Part shown: in pieces, positions 53,197-62,328 of the stretch
Position numbering within the stretch: the stretch's first letter is position 1
How the letters are laid out: the number at the start of each line of letters is the position of its first letter
Position numbers and translations under genes: made by a program
Assembly: GCA_910574965.1 (NCBI GenBank)
Contig: CAJTDB010000015.1
Span: 19,210 to 83,209 of the forward strand
Length of the DNA stretch: 64,000 bases
From: Lachnospiraceae bacterium
GTDB taxonomy: Bacteria; Bacillota; Clostridia; Lachnospirales; Lachnospiraceae
Direction: 5' to 3'
Notes under the pieces: model-generated
Told to the model about the DNA's origin: nothing
The model's input: only the letters and a program-made list of their open reading frames with translations
Database searches by the model: none

Positions 53197-54339
53197 TTAC
53201 CCTTTTCTAAATTCTTCTGAAAACCACAATATTTTCTTATTATCGATTCCTTTATCAATCAAATATTGTCTTATATTTTCAGCCGCATCCTGTACAGTGT
53301 TTGCAATCAAAATAAAATCATAATCTGAAACTCTCAATATTTCATCCGGAGCGTGCACCTCAAAGCCATTTTCCTGATATACTGTATATTTTTGATCTAC
53401 CCACAAAGCAATGCTTATTTTTTCTTTTTCCGCAAGATATCTGTGTATCTTCTGCCCCAGTACCCCGGCTCCGTAAATAATCACTTTACTCCCCGGAAGT
53501 ATTCCTCCATAAGGCATTAATACTTTTTCATCAAACACAGATATTTGATTCATAAATAACAGATATTTCTGATACTGTTTCAACTGTGGTTTCAGTATCT
53601 CCCACACCTTTTTTTCTTTGAATGCTTCCTCCAAATGTGTGAAAAGCAAACCGTATTTATCTGTGCTGCTTTTTATCGCCCTTTTCGTCATACTGTTCGA
53701 ATGTTGTATATAATGATAGGCGCAAATATCGGATATATATATTTTTTCCGCCTCCAGCACACCAGGATAGACAACTGCCGCGTCTTCCCCAATAACAATA
53801 CGATTGTCAACACGCATCTGCACTTTTACTGCAAGTTCCTTTTTAAACAGCTTCGTAACCATATGCGGCTGCACACCATATTCAAAAAAATGCCCTGCAT
53901 AAAGCAGCATCGGCAAAAGCTGCTCCTTTGTATATACCCCAACAGGAAAATTATCCCTCACCTGTCTGCTGTCTGTTCCAATATCATGAAAATGCCCTGA
54001 CAAGACGATATCGGCACCTGTCTTTTCCTGTGCTAATACCATCTTTTCGTAATAATCAGGTTCTATCCAATCATCCCCATCCACAAAACCGACAAATTCA
54101 CCATCCGCAATTTCCAATCCGGCTTTTCTTGCACTTGTAGAGCCGCCATTCTCCTTATGTATCACTCTAATCCTGCTATCCTGATCCGCATATTCATCAC
54201 AGGCTTTACCGCACAAATATGCGGAACCATCATCCACAAGAATAATTTCCAAGTCTCGATATGTCTGATTTAAAATACTTTCCACACACTTACTCAAATA
54301 TTTCAAACTATTATAGACTGGCACAATTATACTAATCAT
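53197..54339 (-). CDS. GT2 glycosyltransferase with C-terminal Rossmann-like module
   Basis: 380 residues. GT-A fold N-terminal domain: ISIIVPVYNSLKYLSKCVES, LEIILVDDGS, NGGSTSARKAGLEIA and the metal-binding FVGFVDGDDWIEPDYY. A helical linker follows. The C-terminal ~105 residues are a second domain, SKVIIYGAGVLGQKIHRYLA, ALWVDQKYTVYQENGFEV, DYDFILIANTVQDAAENI, of the same type found at the N-terminus of neighbouring proteins. Likely adds a sugar to a lipid-linked glycan at the cytoplasmic face. Follows the radical SAM gene by 7 nt. Confidence 0.9.
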   Translation of the reverse strand: MISIIVPVYNSLKYLSKCVESILNQTYRDLEIILVDDGSAYLCGKACDEYADQDSRIRVIHKENGGSTSARKAGLEIADGEFVGFVDGDDWIEPDYYEKMVLAQEKTGADIVLSGHFHDIGTDSRQVRDNFPVGVYTKEQLLPMLLYAGHFFEYGVQPHMVTKLFKKELAVKVQMRVDNRIVIGEDAAVVYPGVLEAEKIYISDICAYHYIQHSNSMTKRAIKSSTDKYGLLFTHLEEAFKEKKVWEILKPQLKQYQKYLLFMNQISVFDEKVLMPYGGILPGSKVIIYGAGVLGQKIHRYLAEKEKISIALWVDQKYTVYQENGFEVHAPDEILRVSDYDFILIANTVQDAAENIRQYLIDKGIDNKKILWFSEEFRKG

Positions 54340-54346
54340 GTCGTTA

Positions 54347-55507
54347 TCACCTCAACTGTCTAGCGGCCATAACCGGATAATTCCTGCAATCCCTTCCATG
54401 ACATCTCGCACACATTTCCAAATAACCCTTTTCTGAATATCCTAAATGATATTCCAGCAAAATCCGCCTTCCCAAATCACCATCCGGCAGCGAATCCAAA
54501 TCCAGAAAATCATTTTCTCCGATATGATATCCCAAATTATCCGATACCGTTCTGGCCATTACGCAGAAATAAAGCTTTCCGTTTCTCGTTTCCCTGCACG
54601 GAGTCATGCATCTGTCGAATTTCTGTATTAATTGTTCTTCACTTTCCTCCTGCAGTGTGTCTGTAAAGCCGTAGTTCCACCATACTTCCTCTTCTTTTCC
54701 GAGATTGTAGTCTACCCTCTCTTTTAAAAATATCTTTTCCAGCTTATCATACTGTCCCTGTAAATTAGGGATTGCTTTTACATAATTGGAAATCCGAAAC
54801 AGCACTCCATATTTCCTGCAGCAATTTATCAAAGCCTGATCCGGTGTAATCGTTCCGTTCGACGTAATACTGAACGTTCCCATCTTATTCCGATATCTTT
54901 CACCGATATATTCCACCGCCTCTTTCAAATGCTGATACAATAATGGTTCCCCTCCGATCAGGACAAACTCATGAATATAGTCAATTTTTGAAAAGAACAG
55001 GTCAGCAGTGGCATATATTTCTTCCAGTTTCATATCTTCAGCATTTCTATCTACCGCCCAGCAGCCGTGCGCGCAGTCAGCGCATCTTAACGTGCACCTC
55101 TCTGTCACACAAATTTGCGCTAAATTCATAAATAAAAGATTCTTTTTTTGGAAAAAATAGATGGGCAGTACGCGATCTAGGAAAGTCCCGGACAAATAAA
55201 ATTTACAGTTATCTTTCCGTAGCTGTCTGCCAATCTCCTGCTCATTCGCTTCATTTGCAGCAATAATCAGCGTCTTATCCCTCTCATTCTCCAAAAACCA
55301 TTGATAAGAATGCACCGACTGATTACAAAAACCATTTTTCTGCTTCTGCACATCATTATCTATAAAACCGGCAAACATCCCGAAAAACGATAATGTCACA
55401 TACAATCCGCGTCCGATGTCTCCCGCACCAAAAACATAAAACATTTCCTGTTCCAGTTTCTCTGCCTTATATGCTTTCAGTTCTTCCCCTTTATTCGTCC
55501 ACTTCAA
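54347..55507 (-). CDS. Radical SAM/SPASM-like protein with N-terminal Rossmann-like module
   Basis: 386 residues. Residues ~20-125 are the shared module (MFYVFGAGDIGRGLYVTLSF, GFIDNDVQKQKNGF, KTLIIAANEANEQEIG). A radical SAM domain follows, with the cluster motif CTLRCADC (CxxxCxxC) in ICVTERCTLRCADCAHGC, then EFVLIGGEPLLYQHL and FSITSNGTITPD. The C-terminal part has several cysteines (CMTPCRE, YFCVMART, CARCHGRDC) that may form an auxiliary SPASM-type cluster. Substrate unknown; in a glycan locus a sugar or a linked amino acid is plausible. The start is uncertain: TTG 55507 overlaps the GT4 gene by 17 nt, ATG 55444 would begin at MFYVFG. Confidence 0.8.
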   Translation of the reverse strand: MKWTNKGEELKAYKAEKLEQEMFYVFGAGDIGRGLYVTLSFFGMFAGFIDNDVQKQKNGFCNQSVHSYQWFLENERDKTLIIAANEANEQEIGRQLRKDNCKFYLSGTFLDRVLPIYFFQKKNLLFMNLAQICVTERCTLRCADCAHGCWAVDRNAEDMKLEEIYATADLFFSKIDYIHEFVLIGGEPLLYQHLKEAVEYIGERYRNKMGTFSITSNGTITPDQALINCCRKYGVLFRISNYVKAIPNLQGQYDKLEKIFLKERVDYNLGKEEEVWWNYGFTDTLQEESEEQLIQKFDRCMTPCRETRNGKLYFCVMARTVSDNLGYHIGENDFLDLDSLPDGDLGRRILLEYHLGYSEKGYLEMCARCHGRDCRNYPVMAARQLR

Positions 55508-56918
55508 AATGTATCACTTCCTTCCAAAACTGATAGTGCTTGTCCATACTGCATTTCTCTTTTAACTCCATATGCGCTTTCATTCCCATATCCGGCAATA
55601 AATCCCGGTTTTGTTCCAGTTTTGCCACCCTGTCCGCTATGGCCTCACAATCTCCAACAGCAACGATATAACCATTTTCACCGTCCCGAATATCGTCCTT
55701 TGTACCGGAAGTATCCGTTACAATCGGTACCGCTCCATTTGCCATAGCTTCTGCAACCGAAAGGGAACGTCCTTCAAAGTCCGCTGTATTAATGCAGATA
55801 TCTTTATCGTTCCAAAAACTGCCGATCTCCTGTCTGTCTAAAACTCCTACGAATTTTACTTTTTCCTGCAAATGCCTTCCTGTAATGAATGCCTGCATCC
55901 TCTGTAAATAATCACCTTCTCCGGCAATTTCAAAATAATAATTCGTTTTTTGTGCTTCCAGAGCTTCGATCAGTTTCTCCATCAAATCCATTCTCTTCTG
56001 AGACACCACGATCCTGCCGGCATACCCCAGCCTGACAGGCTGCTGTCTCTGAATCGTATAATCGCGTGTGAGCCGCTCTGGACAATTTACCGGACATATC
56101 ATTGTATGTACTTTGTCCGTATCAACACCGCGTTTTATCATTTCCTTTGTGATATCAGAACTGACACAGACATATGCATCCACGCTCTCCTTAAAATCAA
56201 TATATTCCTGATATGTATTTTCTGCTGCGTTATGAATTCCGGAAATAATCCTGATTTTATCCGGATATACTTCTTTTATAATCTTTCCCGCAAAAACTTC
56301 ATACGGATAACTTGTTACAAGCACACAAGGTAAATGTTCCTTCAAACACGCAATCAATTTTCTTATGTTATTTATGCTGTTCATGTTTCCTGTATCAATA
56401 TCCACATTCAGTATATGGTCTTCTAATATTGCAGCAATATTACTATTCTTTCTCGTAGATAAAATATATGTGTTCTCGTTCTTTTCCTCCAGAAACTTTG
56501 TACAGATATCTTTTGTCCATTCCTGAACGCCGCCGAGCACCATCCCATCCAGACATGCGAAAATAACTGAAACGTCTCTGTTGTATACAGGCACAGCATC
56601 TAATAAATCAGAAAAATCCACTGTGGCATATATCTTCTGTATCAGGCAGTTATATGATAGTTCCCGTATCTTTCCGTTAAAAATATCTGTAATACAGCTT
56701 CTGATAACATCTGCATAAAATACCGGCGTGATACAGAGTGCTGCTTGGTCTATATCTTTCAAAGTCTCAGGTGCCTGTATCTGATAACTCCCAATATAAG
56801 TTCCCCAAAGCGCCTGATTGCTATCTATTACCGCCCTAATCTCCCAATTACAGGAATCTGCAAGCGATATCAGATTTCTTCCACGTTCGCCCGCCCCATA
56901 AACCACTAAATTTTTCAT
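55491..56918 (-). CDS. GT4 glycosyltransferase with N-terminal Rossmann-like module
   Basis: 475 residues. N-terminal module MKNLVVYGAGERGRNLISLA, EIRAVIDSNQALWGTYIG, then a GT-B enzyme: DGMVLGGVQEWTKDI at the acceptor side, VSSDITKEMIKRGVD, RLGYAGRIVVSQKRMDLMEK and the nucleotide-sugar segment INTADFEGRSLSVAEAMANG with the EX7E-type glutamates. Typical retaining GT4 of capsule loci. Two adjacent ATGs occur at 56921 and 56918, with AGAGG upstream; I use the second. The frame to 56960 begins in the upstream gene. Confidence 0.88.
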   Translation of the reverse strand: MKNLVVYGAGERGRNLISLADSCNWEIRAVIDSNQALWGTYIGSYQIQAPETLKDIDQAALCITPVFYADVIRSCITDIFNGKIRELSYNCLIQKIYATVDFSDLLDAVPVYNRDVSVIFACLDGMVLGGVQEWTKDICTKFLEEKNENTYILSTRKNSNIAAILEDHILNVDIDTGNMNSINNIRKLIACLKEHLPCVLVTSYPYEVFAGKIIKEVYPDKIRIISGIHNAAENTYQEYIDFKESVDAYVCVSSDITKEMIKRGVDTDKVHTMICPVNCPERLTRDYTIQRQQPVRLGYAGRIVVSQKRMDLMEKLIEALEAQKTNYYFEIAGEGDYLQRMQAFITGRHLQEKVKFVGVLDRQEIGSFWNDKDICINTADFEGRSLSVAEAMANGAVPIVTDTSGTKDDIRDGENGYIVAVGDCEAIADRVAKLEQNRDLLPDMGMKAHMELKEKCSMDKHYQFWKEVIHFEVDE

Positions 56919-56940
56919 CATACCCTCTGTTATTTCCCTA

Positions 56941-57909
56941 TTATCTCTTATATGCCTCAATCAGATATCCAAAACACAGCGTTTCCGATGAAATCGAATC
57001 CATCAAGGACAACTGGGACATTATTTTTACAGCCTGAGATAAGATATCGGCCTGTTCCTGGGTAAGGTTAAAGCTGCAATATTTTTCAGACATTTCAACT
57101 GTTCGGAACAGTTCCTGCGCCATATATTTAAAATAATTTCCATCCGGTATCAGTTCACGTATTTCAAACCCATACGCTTCCAAATGTTCCTTGTACCAAA
57201 ATTCACTGAAACCGTTGGAAAAATAATACGGCGCCATATGCGTCAGGGAACAAAACGGAGCCGACAGGATCAGTTCCCCTCCCGGCTTTAAAATCCTTGC
57301 AAATTCCCGCACTGCCGGTACAGGATCTTTTAGATGCTCAAATACTTCCGTACATAAAACTGCATCTACAGAATTGTCTTCCAACGGCATATCAATAATG
57401 TCACAGACAATATTGACTTTTGAAGTATCCCATTTTAATTCCTCTGAAACTCCTTTTTTACACTCTGCCGGATCATATTTCCCAAAGTCCTGCGCTATAT
57501 ATTTTAAATGACTGCAAAATGGAGCATACGGCTGTTCACCTGCTCCAGCGTCAAGCAGTATTTTTCCAGCTGAAATTTTTCCAATCTTCTCCACCACCCA
57601 TTCATGTCTGATATGCCTGAAATCCCCCCATACGTCATCGAAAGATATGATTTGCTCTTCATCTACTTTACCTTTCAACACGTTCAGAATATCCTGTTTT
57701 ATTTCTGCAAAAAGCTTATGACTCGTCACATAAATATAGTCAAACGATAATTGGGCTATACCTGCCGGTCTGACATATAAGGGAATCTCATATTCATTCC
57801 TGTCACTGTATCCAACAATATCAAACTCGCTTTTTATAAACCTTTCCTGCTTCTTATATTCATATCCGAGTCCATAAATTACAGCTCTTTTTCTATAATA
57901 ATCCTTCAC
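56941..57909 (-). CDS. SAM-dependent methyltransferase with N-terminal Rossmann-like module
   Basis: 322 residues from the GTG at 57909, which has GGAGG 6 nt upstream; the frame to 58089 only overlaps the preceding gene. The first ~115 residues are the shared module (RAVIYGLGYEYKKQERFI, IVGYSDRNEYEIPLYV, FDYIYVTSHKLFAEI). The methyltransferase follows: KILLDAGAGEQPYAPFC (SAM loop), DIIDMPLEDNSVDAVLCTEV, EHLKDPVPAVREFARILKPG and GELILSAPF. A class I enzyme that may methylate a sugar in the glycan. The nucleotide substrate is unknown. Confidence 0.85.
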   Translation of the reverse strand: MKDYYRKRAVIYGLGYEYKKQERFIKSEFDIVGYSDRNEYEIPLYVRPAGIAQLSFDYIYVTSHKLFAEIKQDILNVLKGKVDEEQIISFDDVWGDFRHIRHEWVVEKIGKISAGKILLDAGAGEQPYAPFCSHLKYIAQDFGKYDPAECKKGVSEELKWDTSKVNIVCDIIDMPLEDNSVDAVLCTEVFEHLKDPVPAVREFARILKPGGELILSAPFCSLTHMAPYYFSNGFSEFWYKEHLEAYGFEIRELIPDGNYFKYMAQELFRTVEMSEKYCSFNLTQEQADILSQAVKIMSQLSLMDSISSETLCFGYLIEAYKR

Positions 57910-57926
57910 GTTCAGCCTCCATTTGA

Positions 57927-59093
57927 TTATATCCTTATCCACTCTGCAGGACATATATCTGCAAAATTTTTTGTTCTTGACCAGTCCTTGGGAGCTATTA
58001 CGATCTTTTTTCGCGGATTTAACCATGCTCCCCACCAACTGTATGTACTGTTTGCTATAATATGATGGCTGCAAAAACTCATCAGGCACATGTCATACCA
58101 GTTTTGGTATTCGGCAAACATATTGCTTTCTATATAAACAGCATTGCTCCTCTTGTAATGTTCTTTCACCCACTCAATATCATCTGAAAAAAAATAAAAT
58201 CTGCAGTCTTCCACCCTCTGTTCCATATAGTCCATTGCCTTGTTATAATATACTTCCGTACATACATCCCCTAATGCATTTCTGTATTTGTCTGATAAAT
58301 AATCCCCTCTCCTGACGTGTACGCTTACGATGTTGTTTTGGGCGCGCATACTTTCACACCATTTCCTCAACTGCCTGTCTGCCGACAGGTCAAATTGAAA
58401 ATCCTGTAAAAGATATTCTCTAATCAGCGATGCAATGTAATAATTTTGATGCAGACCCTTTACAAATCCTGTTTTCATATCTAATACAGATTTGTCGATA
58501 TCATATTTAATTTCACTGTCAACAATAAATTTCCCCTCAATATCGCCATCCAGATACTTCTTCACCAAGCGATATTTTTGCCCGGCATCACAGCTTTTGA
58601 TCTTAATATTCCGAAACACATCCGTAAGCTGAAATATTCCGCCTTCCGCCAACTGGTAATATGACACATCTGCAAAAACATTTTCTTTTTTTAGTAAATA
58701 GTTTTTCATTAAAGCGTATTGAAACATTTGATTGCCAAGTCCGCCGCTAAAATGTACGATTATGGAGTCCCTCTTTAACACCTCTTTCATGCACTCATCA
58801 TTTCCGATCTCAGAAACCGCCTTTTCCATGCAATAAAAATAGGAAATACTACGAATTTTATATTCCTGCCGGAGCATTTCTTCAATACCTTCGTTATTTT
58901 TAACGGCGATCACTACAGTCACTATTTGATTTTTCAGTGCACTCGGAGGATATATAGGAATGCCATTTTTGAAAGTTCCGCATTTCTCAGGCATGCTGTC
59001 AATATAGCCAAGAATCTCACAGTCATCTTTATAATAGATATATGCCATATCTCCGTATTTTCCGGCTCCCCAGATATAAATTTTCTTTTGCAT
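57927..59093 (-). CDS. GT11 alpha-1,2-fucosyltransferase-like protein with N-terminal Rossmann-like module
   Basis: 388 residues. Residues 1-100 are the shared module (KIYIWGAGKYGDMAYIYY, ILGYIDSMPEKCGTFKNG, VTVVIAVKNNEGIEEML). The rest is GT11: VHFSGGLGNQMFQYALMKNY, IVSVHVRRGDYLSDKY (GDP-fucose binding HxRRGD) and HHIIANSTYSWWGAWLN. Known GT11 members add fucose alpha-1,2 to galactose. GDP-fucose synthesis genes are not in the window. A repeat-like word in its DNA (AAGTTCCGCAT near 58974) is coding and probably chance. Confidence 0.88.
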   Translation of the reverse strand: MQKKIYIWGAGKYGDMAYIYYKDDCEILGYIDSMPEKCGTFKNGIPIYPPSALKNQIVTVVIAVKNNEGIEEMLRQEYKIRSISYFYCMEKAVSEIGNDECMKEVLKRDSIIVHFSGGLGNQMFQYALMKNYLLKKENVFADVSYYQLAEGGIFQLTDVFRNIKIKSCDAGQKYRLVKKYLDGDIEGKFIVDSEIKYDIDKSVLDMKTGFVKGLHQNYYIASLIREYLLQDFQFDLSADRQLRKWCESMRAQNNIVSVHVRRGDYLSDKYRNALGDVCTEVYYNKAMDYMEQRVEDCRFYFFSDDIEWVKEHYKRSNAVYIESNMFAEYQNWYDMCLMSFCSHHIIANSTYSWWGAWLNPRKKIVIAPKDWSRTKNFADICPAEWIRI

Positions 59094-59189
59094 GGTAAAC
59101 TCCCGATCAGATTTTCATAAAATGAAACAATCCGAACTTATGCTTTCCGTTATGTGTATCATTAAATTTGAGAAAAAAATGATCCTCCG

Positions 59190-59663
59190 TCAAAACTCTC
59201 CTAAAATATCCTCTATCGCTATCACCGGACAATCTGTTTTTTTCAATATCGCATCACAAATCACATCAAACTCTTTCACCACAGTGACAACCACCGCATC
59301 AACCTTTATAAGCTCATCATTCATCGTTAGCACATCAAGGTCTGTATAAACCATATCTTCATTTTTATCAATTCCATATACAACCTGTATTTTGGAATTT
59401 TTAAGTTCCTTTATCAATCGTTTCCCTACAACGCCCATCCCATAAACGGCAATTCGTAAATAACCATTCTTAATAAAATATTCTTCTAGATTTCTACCTT
59501 CCTGCCTGAGATTAGCCCACTGATCCATTATGATAAACATCGCTCTGTTTTTTTCTGCCTGCTCTTTCCACCGCTCTATGCACTTTTGCTGCCATCCTGC
59601 CACAAAACAGACCAAACCACCCACACCGACTAATCCGCCTATGATTTTTATACTTTTTTTCAT
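59190..59663 (-). CDS. Stand-alone Rossmann-like module with membrane anchor
   Basis: 157 residues: N-terminal membrane segment (IKIIGGLVGVGGLVCFVAGW), an amphipathic helix with DQWANLRQEGRNLEEYF, then the module itself, LRIAVYGMGVVGKRLIKELK, VVYGIDKNEDMVYTDLDVLT, KVDAVVVTVVKEFDVICDAI. It is the only protein of the cluster that is nearly the bare module, so it could be a scaffold or regulator at the membrane. GGAG lies 8 nt upstream of the ATG. I do not know an assigned function. Confidence 0.75.
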   Translation of the reverse strand: MKKSIKIIGGLVGVGGLVCFVAGWQQKCIERWKEQAEKNRAMFIIMDQWANLRQEGRNLEEYFIKNGYLRIAVYGMGVVGKRLIKELKNSKIQVVYGIDKNEDMVYTDLDVLTMNDELIKVDAVVVTVVKEFDVICDAILKKTDCPVIAIEDILGEF

Positions 59664-59705
59664 TCCCGGTTCTCCGTCTTTGCTCTCAATACGCCTTGTT
59701 CGCGA

Positions 59706-60830
59706 TCATTTCTCTGCACGCTCAAACACATACAGTCTGGATTCTGCCTTCCCATCCGGAAAATATGCTTCCTCCGGAACGCTCGAAATATCATTTTCAA
59801 TCAATTTATAATCATATTCAAAAAATCCTTCAGCCTCACTTCTGTCAAAAATAACCACCGGATAACTGCTTAAATATAGTGCTTCTGGTACGGTTTCCAT
59901 ACAAAATCTTATTCTGTCGCTCACCAATAATCTGTCCAGAATCACATAGTTCGGCTGTGCTTTTTGGATTCTCATAAGAATCTCTTTATACTGTGGAATG
60001 TACTGCAAACTTGCCGACATCAGGATAATGTCAAATCGCCCCATATGTTCCCACTTATCTGTACTTTTTATAAATTTTAAAGTATCGTCTTCTAAATTTT
60101 CATGCCCGTATTCTGCAAAGTGATCCTGCTCCGCAACAACATATTCTAACTTTACCAGATCTGCTAAATATTTTCTGTTTTGAAACCATGAGCTTCCAAG
60201 TGATCCTCCTATATCCAGTACCCTTACCAGTCCTCCTCTGTTCTTTACTGCACACCTTAATATCGCTGCGCATATCTGATAATCATATTTTTCTTGATAA
60301 AACAGAAAGCTGTCCCTCTCCCAGACCGCATCCCCTCTCTTTACTTTCCCTATAGAGTCAATCACTTTGCTGATAATAGCAGAATCATCATATCCTGCGC
60401 ATTCACACGCTGCACTCTCCCAATTTTGATAATCCCCTAGATATCTTACTTCCGAAATCCGTTCATCAAACAATAAATAAAAGGGAATGCTCCTTTCCTC
60501 TGTATATAGTGTTATGATCTCTCCCTCATATTGCAGTTCATTCCTTAGCATTTCGATAATCACTGTCTCCCGGTTTGGTACTGAGATTATCACTGCGTCA
60601 ATTTTCTTCCAGTCTGTCTCTCTGGGATTCTCTATTATCCACCCAAAAAAATAATCTCCCCATTTCCTCTCATCTATGTCTAAAACAGCCTTTATGTTAT
60701 AAGACAGCAGCCCGGTCTTTTCAAAAAGTTTTGCCGTATGAACCGCAGCTCCCCAAACTACCACATTTGCCGCCCCTTGAAGTTTCTTTAGCTGATCATT
60801 AATCTCCTGAACTCTTTCCTGTAAAAACAT
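59706..60830 (-). CDS. TIGR04325-type methyltransferase with N-terminal Rossmann-like module
   Basis: 374 residues. N-terminal helix, then the module (ANVVVWGAAVHTAKLFEK, IKAVLDIDERKWGDYFFG, KKIDAVIISVPNRETVIIEM). The C-terminal half has VRVLDIGGSLGSSWFQN, DIILMSASLQYIPQYKEILM, PNYVILDRLLVSD and RLYVFER; the LDIGGSLGSSW loop recalls the putative methyltransferase family TIGR04325 (LIC12133) found in leptospiral and other polysaccharide loci. Activity is not proven for that family to my knowledge. 21 nt after the preceding glycosyltransferase gene. Confidence 0.78.
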   Translation of the reverse strand: MFLQERVQEINDQLKKLQGAANVVVWGAAVHTAKLFEKTGLLSYNIKAVLDIDERKWGDYFFGWIIENPRETDWKKIDAVIISVPNRETVIIEMLRNELQYEGEIITLYTEERSIPFYLLFDERISEVRYLGDYQNWESAACECAGYDDSAIISKVIDSIGKVKRGDAVWERDSFLFYQEKYDYQICAAILRCAVKNRGGLVRVLDIGGSLGSSWFQNRKYLADLVKLEYVVAEQDHFAEYGHENLEDDTLKFIKSTDKWEHMGRFDIILMSASLQYIPQYKEILMRIQKAQPNYVILDRLLVSDRIRFCMETVPEALYLSSYPVVIFDRSEAEGFFEYDYKLIENDISSVPEEAYFPDGKAESRLYVFERAEK

Positions 60831-60851
60831 GCCGATCCCTCACAAAAGTTT

Positions 60852-61901
60852 TTATCTTTCCCACATAATATTGTTACTCTCAAATCTGATCCATTCCTTC
60901 AATCCGCCCAAGAGTCCTTTTTCTCTGAGTGTCTGATTCAAGGAACACTTTGTTTTTAAAAAAATTTTATGATCCGCCCGCATATGGTCAAAAGAAACGC
61001 CGTAATTGTTTTCTAAATACTGCCGGATTTTTTTGATTCTTATAAAATATTCACCATAAATAGCTCTCACTTTTTTTCCAAGTCCGGGAGTACCATATTT
61101 CCACAGATTTAAAAAAACCCTTCCATCATCCAGATATTTTAAACCTTCAAAATGATAAAAGATCAGATTAAATTCATTGCTCCTGTAACGCAACTGAAGT
61201 TTGCCATCTTTTTTTCCCTTATAGGCATATAAATGCAAATTCCAAGGAGCAACTCCAACTCCCAAATTTTCTGCTTCGTGTATACATGAATACTTCATTT
61301 TCCATCTGTCTGTATATTTTTGATCTCCAAGTTTTCCATCCTCACATCTGCTGTAACACCAGTTTAGACAATCTTCTTTCCAGTCCCTTAGAACTGACAG
61401 GCCATCCTCATTATTAAAAAAAGTATTAAAATGAATACAGAATTTTCCATTGTTAAGCTTTTGTTCAACATCCCAATAGCTTCTCTCAAAGCGATGCGGC
61501 GCAACTCCGACTGAGCATCCATGATTTGCTATCTCTTGTATCGCGTTCTCCGGATTTGCAAAAAAATAGATATCAGCATCAATATAAGTACATACCTTCT
61601 CTTTATACTTAACCAGTACATGCTCAATAATAACCGCTGTGCATGTCCAGCAAAACTCCGCGCAGCTTCTCTCCTCTTTTTTCTCCTGCAACTGCGGATT
61701 CATAATCTCTTTCAGTGGCACAAGAATTACATTTTTTAGCCGCATATCATTTATAATTTTAAAACTTTGATTGTCAAATGCAAAAATATATAACTTAAAA
61801 CCACGAATATGTTTTCTCATCGAGTGATAAAGTGCTAGTCCCTTATCCAGATAGTTCGAATCAAACAATGTACAAAATATCATGTTATTTTGCGGATTCA
61901 T
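60852..61901 (-). CDS. GT-A type glycosyltransferase-like protein
   Basis: 349 residues, no Rossmann module. N-terminal NNMIFCTLFDSNYLDKGLALY, the metal-binding VCTYIDADIYFFANPENAI (DxD), FCIHFNTFFNNEDGLSVLRD, WCYSRCEDGKLGDQKYTDRW and APWNLHLYAY. This layout is seen in GT8-like enzymes of polysaccharide loci. The ATG at 61901 overlaps the stop of the broken ketoisomerase gene as ATGA, so coupling existed. An ATG at 61883 is an alternative start. Confidence 0.78.
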   Translation of the reverse strand: MNPQNNMIFCTLFDSNYLDKGLALYHSMRKHIRGFKLYIFAFDNQSFKIINDMRLKNVILVPLKEIMNPQLQEKKEERSCAEFCWTCTAVIIEHVLVKYKEKVCTYIDADIYFFANPENAIQEIANHGCSVGVAPHRFERSYWDVEQKLNNGKFCIHFNTFFNNEDGLSVLRDWKEDCLNWCYSRCEDGKLGDQKYTDRWKMKYSCIHEAENLGVGVAPWNLHLYAYKGKKDGKLQLRYRSNEFNLIFYHFEGLKYLDDGRVFLNLWKYGTPGLGKKVRAIYGEYFIRIKKIRQYLENNYGVSFDHMRADHKIFLKTKCSLNQTLREKGLLGGLKEWIRFESNNIMWER

Positions 61902-62328
61902 GACTCTGTGATCTCCCTGATGTATTCTTTATAATCCCTGATATGCTCTTCTGCATCATAATGCACGCTTGTCAAAACCAGTGAAACAGAATACACGGGA
62001 AAATCATACATGTTTTTCCAAATCTTGGTCGGTTCAACTCGATATCTTTCTGTTTATGCCCGTTATCAAACTTCACCTTGCTTTTGCCGCTTACATTAAT
62101 CATAACAAACTCACTCTTTCTGTTTGCGTGCCTGCCTCTGATCACTTCCAAATCTGATCCATAAATATAAAGCGCCCGTTTAATTTCAAAGGATATATCA
62201 TCACCGCTTTCAGCAACAACCAATTTCCTCCTCTCATCTCCAAAATCAGGAAATTCCATTATTTCTATCTGTTCTGAAAGTTTCATATTCTTTTCTACTT
62301 CCATCTCTTCACCAACAAATATTCTCAC
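61898..62328 (-). pseudogene. Frameshifted FdtA/WxcM-type sugar 3,4-ketoisomerase
   Basis: The frame from GTG 62328 (overlapping the upstream methyltransferase stop as GTGA) gives 118 residues with cupin features: MEFPDFGDERRKLVVAES, ISFEIKRALYIYG, VIRGRHANRKSEFVMINV, KVKFDNGHKQKDIEL. It then leaves the family frame at about 62025-62040. In another frame the DNA continues KIWKNMYDFPVYSVSLVLTS, HYDAEEHIRDYKEYI and stops at 61898, the ATGA overlap with the next gene. A short indel or a small deletion of the metal/cupin loop therefore broke a gene that was intact before; a sequencing error is possible. Intact relatives make dTDP-3-keto-6-deoxy sugars. Confidence 0.75.

Noticed and set aside
58970..58996. 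AAGTTCCGCAT word like the start of the palindromic repeat
   Set aside because: It lies in the coding part of the GT11 protein, within a conserved module stretch, and no second arm follows.
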